Source: Nocardia spumae
Lineage (GTDB): Bacteria; Actinomycetota; Actinomycetes; Mycobacteriales; Mycobacteriaceae
Assembly: GCF_020733635.1 (NCBI RefSeq)
Contig: NZ_JAJFZL010000001.1
Span: 6,448,001 to 6,512,000, forward strand
Direction: 5' to 3'
DNA: 64,000 nt
How positions within the stretch are numbered: the stretch's first letter is position 1; each line of letters begins with the position of its first letter. The notes beneath the pieces were generated by a model. The model worked only from the letters and a program-made list of their open reading frames with translations. It had not been told where the DNA came from and ran no database searches. This document shows, in pieces, positions 48,876 through 55,342 of the stretch. The position numbers were made by a program, and so were the translations under genes.

Positions 48876-49648
48876 GATCCGACCGCCTTTCCGTCGTCCG
48901 GGTTCGAGACCTGGGAGATTTCGTGATCAGCGGCTCCGCCCGCGATCACCCGGAGCCCGGGTCGCGAAGCAGGAGAGAACGATTCGGCCTGGTCTTTTGC
49001 CAGAAACTCGTCCAAATCGGCGAGGCGCGGCTTCCAGCCGTCCGACATATCCAGACTCGCCGCCGCAGTCCGGATTACGTTCTTCACAGCCTCACCGCGG
49101 CAGTAGTAGGTGAGGCCAGCACATTCGGCACGCTGGGCAACCTGCCGGGCTTGCAGCACCGATCGCCTCGCTGCCGCAAGGCTTTTCGGGGTCAGTTCGA
49201 CCTCGACGGCCCACAACTCGCCCGCGCTAGTGATGTAACGCCCATCGTGGATATGCGGGCGTGACTGCCCCGCTGGTGTCACACCAACCTCGGCGTGCAA
49301 CAGGCGCTCCGAGGTCCAGCGCTCCAGGTCCATCCCGGTCAACGCCAGACGGAGCTGAAATACGGCCTTGACGTGCGCGGCCATCTTCGGCGTCGGCACC
49401 CAATAACGCACCGGCCGACCTAGCAGAGCTTCCGCCGCGGACTTCGTGGGAAAGATCCACGACGGCCCCGGTACCGGCCGCGCCCGGTTGGCGCTGATCA
49501 AGTGGGCCGCTTCCCATTTCGCCGTGATCCGGTACGCACGGTTGAGGCTCACGCCCAGCATTTGTGCGACTACATCCATTGGTGCCCCGTACATTTCGGC
49601 CAGAATCGTTGTGCCGGCCATGTCACGCGGCGAGAGTCGATAAGTCAT
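48872..49648 (-). CDS. Replication-relaxation-family protein (winged HTH plus nuclease-like domain)
   Basis: 258 aa. The N-terminal wHTH is MAGTTILAEMYGAPMDVVAQMLGVSLNRAYRITAKWEAAHLI (residues about 10-51). The C-terminal part has HIHDGRYITSAGELWAVEVELTPKS, which fits the D-x(n)-ExE-x-K pattern of PD-(D/E)XK-like folds in the Replic_Relax family. Members are found next to coupling ATPases on actinobacterial plasmids and may act as relaxase-like or auxiliary DNA processing factors. The start overlaps the upstream stop (ATGA at 49645-49648). Of the genes here it is the best candidate for DNA processing at the transfer origin. Confidence 0.72.
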   Translation of the reverse strand: MTYRLSPRDMAGTTILAEMYGAPMDVVAQMLGVSLNRAYRITAKWEAAHLISANRARPVPGPSWIFPTKSAAEALLGRPVRYWVPTPKMAAHVKAVFQLRLALTGMDLERWTSERLLHAEVGVTPAGQSRPHIHDGRYITSAGELWAVEVELTPKSLAAARRSVLQARQVAQRAECAGLTYYCRGEAVKNVIRTAAASLDMSDGWKPRLADLDEFLAKDQAESFSPASRPGLRVIAGGAADHEISQVSNPDDGKAVGS

Positions 49649-50058
49649 CGGTCTATCCCTTCGCGTTCGGCGTTGCGGGTCACCGCGTCGGCCAGGGCAT
49701 TGCCCGTGGGCACGTAGCCCGCCAGTGCGCTGGTGGGTGTGTCCCACTCCGATTCCTGCTCATCAGCGGTCTGTTCGAACTCACTGCGGTCGATACCGTG
49801 GCGCTCGGCAGCGCGGAGCTGGTGCTCACGAGTCGCTTTCGCGAGCGCCGCCAACTGAGCCGGGGTCGCGGGCCGCTTCGGCGCGCTCTTGCTCACGTCG
49901 AACAAGTGCGCCTCGTACTCGCGGCCGTGCCGCCGAAACGGCACCTTGCCCGCGATGTCCTGCCCATTCGGACGCAAACCCTGCGCAGCCAACTGGCGAC
50001 GAGTCCGCAGATGAGGCGGTGCCATGCGCCACCTGTAGACCGGGATGCCTTCGCTCAC
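49645..50058 (-). CDS. RRQL/GLRPNGQ-motif protein with the shared C-terminal tail
   Basis: 137 aa from GTG 50056-50058 (GTGA overlap with the upstream stop). The segment RTRRQLAAQGLRPNGQDIAG is a motif common in small proteins of actinobacterial plasmids and integrative elements. It is followed by YEAHLFDVSKSAPKRPATPAQLAALAKATREHQLRAAE, a helical stretch, and ends ALADAVTRNAEREGIDR, the same tail as two other operon proteins. Function unknown; the position between membrane proteins and the relaxation protein suggests a role in transfer. Confidence 0.65.
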   Translation of the reverse strand: MSEGIPVYRWRMAPPHLRTRRQLAAQGLRPNGQDIAGKVPFRRHGREYEAHLFDVSKSAPKRPATPAQLAALAKATREHQLRAAERHGIDRSEFEQTADEQESEWDTPTSALAGYVPTGNALADAVTRNAEREGIDR

Positions 50059-50459
50059 CGCGACTCACCCCCGGCGGGCGGTCCGCACTCGGCAGGCAGC
50101 GCAGCCACCTGCACACCAGGCGCCGGGCACACGATCACCGTGGTCGCACCATCCGACTCGCGTGGCCCGAACAACCAGCACCCCGCGGCCAACCCGGCCG
50201 CGAAGACCGCCAGAATGCCGTACACGTACAGCCGCGACCGGGTGCCGACCGGAAGCCCCAGCCGTGCAGTCGGATACGAGTAGACCGGCATCTGCGTCGG
50301 GATCGGCCGATAGACCGGCCCCTGGACCGGATACGGGCCGTGCTGCGGCGCTAGGTCCTGCACCGATCGAGCGCCCGGCTGCCACATGTCCGTAACTCCG
50401 ACCGGTTGCTGCGTCGACGGGTTGTATACCAACTCGTAGCGCTCAAGTTCGCCGCTCAT
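50055..50459 (-). CDS. Small membrane-anchored protein with a Tyr/Pro-rich N-terminus
   Basis: 134 aa. The N-terminal 75 residues are rich in Pro, Gln and Tyr (GPYPVQGPVYRPIPTQMPVYSYP), then a single TM helix (LYVYGILAVFAAGLAAGCWLFG, about 83-104) and a short tail with two Cys (VCPAPGVQVAALPAECGPP). ATG 50457-50459 overlaps the upstream stop. The longer open frame to 50618 is the shadow of the next two genes. Function unknown. Confidence 0.6.
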   Translation of the reverse strand: MSGELERYELVYNPSTQQPVGVTDMWQPGARSVQDLAPQHGPYPVQGPVYRPIPTQMPVYSYPTARLGLPVGTRSRLYVYGILAVFAAGLAAGCWLFGPRESDGATTVIVCPAPGVQVAALPAECGPPAGGESR

Positions 50460-50608
50460 CGCCGCACCCCTGTCCGGCGCGGTCGACGTCGCCACGCGGC
50501 CCACAGCACCATCAGGAACACCACCGCCAGCGCGGTACTCGGCGACCAGATGAACAGCAGAATCGCCAGGATCAGCGGGATAGCGAGGATTTCCGTGGCA
50601 AGCCTCAT
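50456..50608 (-). CDS. Very small membrane protein (50 aa)
   Basis: MRLATEILAIPLILAILLFI starts a protein with two close hydrophobic segments and a strongly basic end (WAAWRRRPRRTGVRR). ATG 50606-50608 overlaps the upstream TGA by one base, and its stop overlaps the next ATG (ATGA). The length is below most gene-calling limits, but the position in a gapless coupled series and the clean membrane topology support it. Confidence 0.6.
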   Translation of the reverse strand: MRLATEILAIPLILAILLFIWSPSTALAVVFLMVLWAAWRRRPRRTGVRR

Positions 50609-50907
50609 CAGCGACCACCCACCTCGATCGCCAACGGCGAAACCACGTGCGCCGCCAGATAATCCGACATCGCGGCGTCGAGCATGTCTCGCAAACCGGC
50701 GGCCTGCTCCAACGTCAACTGCATCGACAACTGGGCAAATGCCGACGACTTGTTGGGCGCCACCTCCACGCAAACGCGGTCGATGTGTTCCGCGTACGTC
50801 ACCCGGAACGACCCGTGCACGGCGATGCTGGTCCTGATGCCGGTATCCGCGGCATCGCCCCGCTCATCGAGCTCGGTGACGTAGTCACCCATCCAGCTCT
50901 TCTTCAT
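50608..50907 (-). CDS. Hypothetical protein of the transfer operon
   Basis: 99 aa from ATG 50905-50907 (AAGGGG six bases upstream; GTG 50910 is one codon earlier). Sequence features: RTSIAVHGSFRVTYAEHIDRVCVEVAPNK, then a helix AQLSMQLTLEQAAGLRDMLDAAMSDYL. The alpha-plus-beta pattern is like small regulatory or tail-type proteins, but I recognise no family. It follows the Xis-like gene by 10 bp. Confidence 0.6.
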   Translation of the reverse strand: MKKSWMGDYVTELDERGDAADTGIRTSIAVHGSFRVTYAEHIDRVCVEVAPNKSSAFAQLSMQLTLEQAAGLRDMLDAAMSDYLAAHVVSPLAIEVGGR

Positions 50908-50917
50908 CACGCGCCCC

Positions 50918-51124
50918 TTAGACCTGGCTCAGGGGGCGGACCAGCGCGAGCACCTGGTCCCGGTCGACCTTGATCAGTCGCGGACCGACCTGGAATCCCT
51001 CCAGGAGGCCGCCCTCGACCCAGCGCCGGACAGTGCGGGGATGCACCCCGCCCGCCAGGTCCGCCGCATCCCGAAGGCTGATCAGCGTCTTACCTGCATT
51101 GCTCGAACCGTTGCGCCTGCTCAT
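50918..51124 (-). CDS. xis: Excisionase-like small HTH protein
   Basis: 68 aa with a MerR/Xis-type winged helix: LISLRDAADLAGGVHPRTVRRWVEGGLLEGFQVGPRLIKVDRDQVLALV. Proteins of this size bind the ends of integrative elements and steer the integrase to excision, or act as activators. GGAGGAGAC precedes ATG 51124. First gene of the leftward operon, under the operator array at 51150-51212. The integrase is 17 kb away in the linear map but would lie near in the excised circle. Confidence 0.78.
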   Translation of the reverse strand: MSRRNGSSNAGKTLISLRDAADLAGGVHPRTVRRWVEGGLLEGFQVGPRLIKVDRDQVLALVRPLSQV

Positions 51125-51149
51125 GAATGTCTCCTCCGACGATCAGTGC

Positions 51150-51212
51150 GACATCAGATGCTCTATCTGATGTCTTTAAAGATAGATCTGATGTCTTCTG
51201 ATGTCTAGACAT
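51150..51212. promoter_or_regulatory. Operator array (GACATCAGAT/ATCTGATGTC repeats) between divergent transcripts
   Basis: GACATCAGAT (51150-51159) and ATCTGATGTC (51165-51174) form a perfect inverted repeat with a 5-base spacer. ATCTGATGTC recurs at 51186-51195 and TTCTGATGTC directly after it at 51196-51205. A perfect palindrome ATGTCTAGACAT covers 51201-51212. The array lies between the Xis-headed operon and the GntR-kinase gene; the GntR domain encoded at 51327 is the likely binder. Confidence 0.75.
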
Positions 51213-51326
51213 TCGTGCGTTTTTCATCACAGATATGCAGCCCTGGGAAGAATCTGCAGGCCAGAGAGGGTTACGTGGGTATCAACTGATAGCTTTGATG
51301 CACCACGACGGACGTAGGAGGGCTAC

Positions 51327-52151
51327 GTGGACACCTCAGGAGATGCGCGGCATCGGCAGATCGCCCGCGAGATCCGCAACGAGATCGAGTCGGGGAAGCT
51401 CCGGCCCGGCCAGAAGTTGCCGAGTACGCGAGCCCTGGCTGAGCAGTTCGGCGTGAGCGTCGCGCCCGTCAACGATGCGATGGCCATTCTTGAGGAAGAG
51501 GGTCTCGTCGTCAGTCGTCCGCGCTCCGGACGGATTGTCAGCGAGACCGCCACCCCCGGCGCTCCGCGACCTCGGCGCGGGCGACCGCAGGTCATCTTCG
51601 TAGGCGGCTATGCCGGCAGCGGAAAGACGGAACTTGGGGCAGTGCTGGCGAGGCTGACCGGCTGGGCGATGCTCGACAAGGACACGATCACCAGGGCGGT
51701 TGTCGACACGGCACTGGTGCAGCTGGGAAGTACTGTCGCGGACCGCGAATCCCCCACCTACATGAACCTCGTTCGTCCCGCTGAATACGAATGCCTTGCT
51801 GCGGCCGTTCGGGAGAATGTCAGCTGCGGAGTGAGCGTCATCGCGACCGCGCCGTACATCAAAGAGTTCAGCACCGAAGCTTGGTTCCGCCGGACCGCCG
51901 CCGAACTGGACACCCTCGGCGCCGACATGGAGGTGGTCTGGATCCGGTGCCAGCCGGACTCCATGCACTCGTACATCTCCCGGCGGGGCGCCGCTCGGGA
52001 TTCCTGGAAGCTCGCCAACTGGGACGATTACGTGAGCGGTCTCGACACCACTTTCGAACCGCCGTGGCAGCACACGATCATCACGAACGATCCCGACTCC
52101 CCGCCGTTGCGCGAGCAAGCCCAGGCGCTGATCAAGTCTCTACAGGACTGA
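51327..52151 (+). CDS. GntR-type HTH fused to a P-loop kinase-like ATPase domain
   Basis: 274 aa. Residues 1-72 are a GntR winged helix (IAREIRNEIESGKLRPGQKLPSTRALAEQFGVSVAPVNDAMAILEEEGLV). Residues about 88-274 are an AAA_33/zeta-toxin-like kinase: VIFVGGYAGSGKTELG (P-loop 94-101), MLDKDTITRAV, VIATAPYIKEF and MEVVWIRCQPDSMHSYISRRGAARD. Regulators of actinomycete integrative elements (KorSA type) also have GntR domains, but the fused kinase would let nucleotide or substrate binding set repression (inference). GTG 51327 has TAGGAGGG upstream. The next gene begins two bases after the stop. Confidence 0.82.
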   Translation: MDTSGDARHRQIAREIRNEIESGKLRPGQKLPSTRALAEQFGVSVAPVNDAMAILEEEGLVVSRPRSGRIVSETATPGAPRPRRGRPQVIFVGGYAGSGKTELGAVLARLTGWAMLDKDTITRAVVDTALVQLGSTVADRESPTYMNLVRPAEYECLAAAVRENVSCGVSVIATAPYIKEFSTEAWFRRTAAELDTLGADMEVVWIRCQPDSMHSYISRRGAARDSWKLANWDDYVSGLDTTFEPPWQHTIITNDPDSPPLREQAQALIKSLQD

Positions 52152-52152
52152 G

Positions 52153-53394
52153 ATGGACACCGCGATCGTCATGTACGGCCCACCGGCCGCGGGCAAGGAC
52201 ACCGTGACGGCCGCATTGACCAGTCTCGACGGGAAGTTTCACCACTACCGACGGATGAAGGTCGGCACCGGTCGCACCGCGGGATACCGGATGGCCTCAG
52301 CACCCGAATATGAGCGCCTGGCCGCCGCTGGTGAGGTCATCTACTCGAACTCGCGGTACGGCTCGACCTACATCATCGATCGCCCCGAACTGGCGAAAAT
52401 CCTTGCAAATAGCGAGGTTCCGGTTCTGCATGTCGGTCAGCCGGAGGCGGTAAACGCGCTACTTGCTGCCGCTCCGGCCGTCCGATGGATCGTGGTCGAA
52501 CTGTGGTGTCCCCGCGAGATCGCAGCGGAGCGAGTCACCGCTCGAGGAACTGGCGACACCGCGGCGCGGCTCGAGGCATGGGACGCGACACCGCGGCTGA
52601 CCAACCCCGACGTCCGGATCGACACGGCAACGGTCGATCCCACTGGCGCGGCCGGCCGAATCGTCGAGGCCGTCACTGCCGCTCAGTGCACGGTCATAGT
52701 GCCGACGATGCATCTCGTACATCCAGACGGCACCCTGGATCTGGCCGCTACACAGCGCCACGCAACTGCGGCTGCCGACAGCTGGATCGATCACTTTCTG
52801 ATCAACGGTTCGACCTCCGCCGGTCACGAGCTGACTCGCGCCGAACGGACGGGCGTCCTCGATACCTGGCTCGAAGCGGTCGGCCCTGGTCGGCTGCTCT
52901 CCTGCGCTTGGTCGGGTGACGACGTCGCGGCTGCGGTCGATCGCGAGGTGGCCCCTATGGCAGTACTGCGAGCCGCTTCTGTACCCGATGCTCAACGGAT
53001 TCTCCGAACACTGCCGGCCGGATCGACGATCTACAGCCATCCCGCCATGTTCGGCCATCCGTTCGATGCCGAGTTGGCGGCCTGGGCGAAAGAATCCGGC
53101 TGCCTCCCGCTCGGCGGCAAGCTCGCCAAGATTCCATTGGCAGAGATAACCGAAATCCAACGTGCTGCACCAGAATTCGCCATCTGGGACGGTTCGTCCC
53201 GGCGAATTCGAGAGTCAATGGGCGCCGGTGCGGCCGGGGTCGTCGCAACGCCGTTGGCCGCGCTACTGACCGAGCTTCCCCCGCGCAGCCTGGCCCTGCT
53301 CCAACCCGTGATCGACGCCATACAGAACGAACTCGACCGCCTCCCGGACCGAGCGGCCAAACGCCGATGGCTGCTCGACCAAATTCAGGACTGA
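52153..53394 (+). CDS. Guanylate-kinase-like domain fused to a DapA/NAL-type aldolase domain
   Basis: 413 aa. Residues 1-172 resemble nucleotide kinases: MYGPPAAGKDTVTAAL (P-loop 9-17), YRRMKVGTGRTAGYRM, VIYSNSRYGSTY and WIVVELWCPREIAAERV. Residues about 178-413 are a TIM barrel of the dihydrodipicolinate synthase/N-acetylneuraminate lyase family: TMHLVHPDGTLDLAATQRH, LINGSTSAGHELTRAER, TIYSHPAMFGHPF with Tyr294, and GGKLAKIPLAEI with the likely Schiff-base Lys323. I know no characterised protein with this fusion. It is coupled to the GntR-kinase gene. Two kinase-like domains side by side suggest one small-molecule or nucleotide pathway of unknown purpose. Confidence 0.72.
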   Translation: MDTAIVMYGPPAAGKDTVTAALTSLDGKFHHYRRMKVGTGRTAGYRMASAPEYERLAAAGEVIYSNSRYGSTYIIDRPELAKILANSEVPVLHVGQPEAVNALLAAAPAVRWIVVELWCPREIAAERVTARGTGDTAARLEAWDATPRLTNPDVRIDTATVDPTGAAGRIVEAVTAAQCTVIVPTMHLVHPDGTLDLAATQRHATAAADSWIDHFLINGSTSAGHELTRAERTGVLDTWLEAVGPGRLLSCAWSGDDVAAAVDREVAPMAVLRAASVPDAQRILRTLPAGSTIYSHPAMFGHPFDAELAAWAKESGCLPLGGKLAKIPLAEITEIQRAAPEFAIWDGSSRRIRESMGAGAAGVVATPLAALLTELPPRSLALLQPVIDAIQNELDRLPDRAAKRRWLLDQIQD

Positions 53395-53413
53395 CCGTCC
53401 ACCCATCACCGAC

Positions 53414-53455
53414 CGTGGGGCACGCACGATCCCACTATGGGGCACCCGTGGGGCA
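53414..53455 (+). promoter_or_regulatory. Three GTGGGGCA-type repeats, likely integrase arm-type sites (right end)
   Basis: CGTGGGGCA at 53414-53422, TATGGGGCA at 53436-53444 and CGTGGGGCA at 53447-53455, all in the same direction as the two copies near the left end. A looser inverted repeat AGGTCA/TGACCT (53520-53525 and 53550-53555) lies between them and the core. Confidence 0.65.
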
Positions 53456-53586
53456 TACAGATGGATCGACGTGTACTCTCTTGTCACGTAAGTGCAATCG
53501 ATATTCGACCAATAAACACAGGTCAGATGACATTTAGAGTCACAAAAGTTGACCTATGTCCTGCGGTTTGATATCCGGAGCTGAAA

Positions 53587-53611
53587 ACGGACTTTTAATC
53601 CGCAGGTCCCA
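53587..53611 (+). repeat. attR core (25-bp direct repeat)
   Basis: Identical to 32593-32617. It continues directly into the 3' part of tRNA-Lys on the chromosome side. Confidence 0.92.
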
Positions 53612-53633
53612 GGTTCGAGCCCTGGTGGGGGCA
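53587..53633 (+). pseudogene. 3' part of the host tRNA-Lys (anticodon TTT)
   Basis: The anticodon arm, variable loop, T arm (CAGG-TTCGAGC-CCTG) and acceptor strand TGGGGGC with discriminator A, but no 5' acceptor strand or D arm before 53587. Joined to 32567-32617 across one copy of the 25-bp repeat it gives a complete tRNA-Lys. It has no tRNA promoter here and cannot make a functional tRNA. Confidence 0.9.
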
Positions 53634-53637
53634 CACC

Positions 53638-53668
53638 GAGAGGCCGGAGCCCTACGCTCCGGCCTCTC
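53638..53668 (+). terminator. Original terminator of the host tRNA-Lys gene
   Basis: A perfect 12-bp stem (53638-53649 with 53657-53668), a 7-base loop, then GCTCTTTCC. It starts five bases after the 3' end of the tRNA part and is now cut off from the tRNA promoter at the left end. Confidence 0.8.
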
Positions 53669-53826
53669 GCTCTTTCCCCTCACCCTCGGCGCGCATACAG
53701 CTCTGACCTGGGACTTTCGTCAGCACCCCGACACCGCGCTAACGTACGGAATTCTCCTGCGATACATCGTGACGCACAGGTTCCGGGCCTACACTCGCAA
53801 CGGTCGGGGCATGTGCCGACACCCCA

Positions 53827-53859
53827 TATGAGTTCGGTCACCGACGCTGTGAACTCATA
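53827..53859. promoter_or_regulatory. Palindromic operator upstream of desA
   Basis: TATGAGTTC (53827-53835) and GAACTCATA (53851-53859) are perfect 9-bp arms around 15 bases, about 110 bp before the desaturase start. In mycobacteria desA1/desA2 are controlled by the acyl-CoA-sensing TetR protein MadR; whether this is its site cannot be told from the sequence alone. Confidence 0.6.
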
Positions 53860-53968
53860 CAGGTGCGCTTCGCATCACACCTACGGTGCCGTAAGGTATG
53901 GGCGGCGGCGGCACGGCCACAGGGGGGACGACCAGCAATACCGCAGGACAACACCGAAGGGCGTATGT

Positions 53969-54940
53969 ATGGCAAGGGATCTGACTCAACTCGAGCTGCT
54001 GACGGAGTTGGAGCCGGTTGCCGAGGAAAACGTCAACCGACACCTTTCGATGGCCAAGGAATGGCATCCGCACGACTACGTGCCGTGGGATGAAGGCCGC
54101 AACTTCGCCGCACTGGGTGGTGTGGACTGGGATCCGGAGCAGTCCAAGCTCAGCGAAGTGGCCAAGGCCGCGATGATCACCAACCTGCTCACCGAGGACA
54201 ATCTGCCGTCCTACCACCGTGAGATCGCCGAGAACTTCTCCCAGGACGGCCCGTGGGGCACCTGGGTCGGGCGCTGGACCGCCGAGGAGAACCGGCACGG
54301 CATCGTCATGCGCGACTACCTGGTGGTCACCCGCGGCGTCGACCCGGTGGCCCTCGAACAGGCCCGCATGATCCACATGACCAACGGTTTCGCATCCCCC
54401 GCCGAGGCCGACGCCGGATTCCTGCACTCGGTCGCCTATGTGACCTTCCAGGAACTGGCCACCCGGGTCAGCCACCGCAACACCGGCAAGGTGTGCGACG
54501 ACCCGATCGCCGACCGCATGCTGCAGCGCGTCGCCGCCGACGAGAACCTGCACATGATCTTCTATCGCAACATGTGCGGCGCGGCGCTGGATCTCGCCCC
54601 CGACCAGGCCCTCGACGCGATCACCCTGATCCTGGAGAACTTCCAGATGCCCGGCGCCGGAATGCCCAACTTCCGCCGCAACGGCGTGCTGATGGCCAAG
54701 CACGGCATCTACGACCTGCGCCAGCACCTGGAAGAAGTGGTCCAGCCGGTGCTGAAGAAGTGGCGTGTCTTCGAGCGCGACGACTTCACCGCCCACGGCG
54801 AGGAGACCCGCGAGCGGCTGGGGCTCTTCCTGGAGAAGCTCAGCAAGGACGTCGTGAAGTTCGAGGAACAGCGCGACCGCATGCTCGCTCGTGAGGCCGC
54901 CAAACGCGAACGCAATTTGACTGCCGCCTCGGTCGGCTGA
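53969..54940 (+). CDS. desA1: Acyl-[ACP] desaturase (DesA1-like)
   Basis: 323 aa, soluble di-iron desaturase. The two iron-binding motifs are WTAEENRHGIVMRDY (ExxH) and RVAADENLHMIFYRN (DExxH). Other parts are RHLSMAKEWHPHDYVPW, TEDNLPSYHREI, and GMPNFRRNGVLMAKHGIYD. It introduces a double bond in acyl-ACP chains that feed mycolic acid and membrane lipid synthesis. ATG 53969 has GAAGGG upstream and begins the family N-terminus (LTQLELLTELEPV). The order desA1, dus, LCP, phoU and pst in this region equals that of M. tuberculosis Rv0824c-Rv0820 as I recall it, with a TetR and an MFS gene inserted. Confidence 0.92.
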   Translation: MARDLTQLELLTELEPVAEENVNRHLSMAKEWHPHDYVPWDEGRNFAALGGVDWDPEQSKLSEVAKAAMITNLLTEDNLPSYHREIAENFSQDGPWGTWVGRWTAEENRHGIVMRDYLVVTRGVDPVALEQARMIHMTNGFASPAEADAGFLHSVAYVTFQELATRVSHRNTGKVCDDPIADRMLQRVAADENLHMIFYRNMCGAALDLAPDQALDAITLILENFQMPGAGMPNFRRNGVLMAKHGIYDLRQHLEEVVQPVLKKWRVFERDDFTAHGEETRERLGLFLEKLSKDVVKFEEQRDRMLAREAAKRERNLTAASVG

Positions 54941-54974
54941 ATCAACTCCGCTCGGAATCGGGCGGCGTAACCCG

Positions 54975-55012
54975 CGATCGGCGGGCCGACAATATTGTCG
55001 GCCCGCCGATCG
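54975..55012. terminator. Perfect 38-bp palindrome after desA
   Basis: The whole 38 bp is its own reverse complement with an AATATT centre; it would form a 16- to 19-bp stem 35 bases after the desaturase stop. No T-tract follows. Confidence 0.7.
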
Positions 55013-55266
55013 TGTGCGGTCTCCACCTTCTCTCGGCACGGCGGCTCTCGGCACGGCGGCCGCACACTCGGCCCTCCACGCCAAGGGGCCGACGACGAGC
55101 CACACGGTATCCATGAACCGGCCCCGAACACCGCCTGACGATCGGCCGGATTCGATCGGCCGCGATGATCCGAGCGAACGCCTGAATATCCGTGTCGGCC
55201 AACAACGTTGCGCCCCGACCCCGCCGCACCGGCGCATATGAGCGGGAGCGTTGCCCCGATCAACTA

Positions 55267-55282
55267 CTCTATAGAAATAGAG
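55267..55282. promoter_or_regulatory. Operator-like palindrome upstream of the TetR gene
   Basis: CTCTAT-AGAA-ATAGAG, 6-bp arms, 61 bp before the TetR start. It covers a TATAGA box that may be the -10 element; autoregulation is likely. Confidence 0.55.
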
Positions 55283-55342
55283 GATGCATAGCGGTGGCAG
55301 TTCCCCGGATTCCGGCGGACCGGCAGGGAGTGAGATGCGACA

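Larger units (their letters stand above)
32593..53611. mobile_element. Integrative element in tRNA-Lys, about 21 kb, probably conjugative or mobilisable
   Basis: Bounded by a perfect 25-bp direct repeat (32593-32617 and 53587-53611) from the anticodon arm of tRNA-Lys. It carries a tyrosine integrase next to the left end, an Xis-like protein, a VirD4/FtsK-type coupling ATPase, a replication-relaxation-family protein, a DUF2637 protein, and cargo with lower GC than the chromosome. It resembles actinomycete integrative and conjugative elements, but I see no RepSA- or Prim-Pol-type replication gene and no full TraA relaxase, so the transfer mode is uncertain. A complete tRNA-Lys inside the left end replaces the gene it breaks. 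Confidence 0.9.
53634..53968. other. Intergenic region between the split tRNA and desA
   Basis: 335 bp without a gene. After the tRNA terminator it holds the desA promoter region with the palindrome at 53827-53859. The frame open from 53813 has no ribosome binding site and runs through that palindrome. Confidence 0.6.
54941..55342. other. Intergenic region with a terminator palindrome and a TetR operator
   Basis: 402 bp without a supported gene. It contains the 38-bp palindrome 54975-55012, a direct repeat of CTCTCGGCACGGCGG near 55031-55061, and the operator-like palindrome CTCTAT-AGAA-ATAGAG at 55267-55282. Confidence 0.55.

Noticed and set aside
51150..51212. Possible CRISPR-like repeat array
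   Set aside because: The repeats are about 10 bp with no spacers of even size; they fit a regulator operator, and no cas genes are present.
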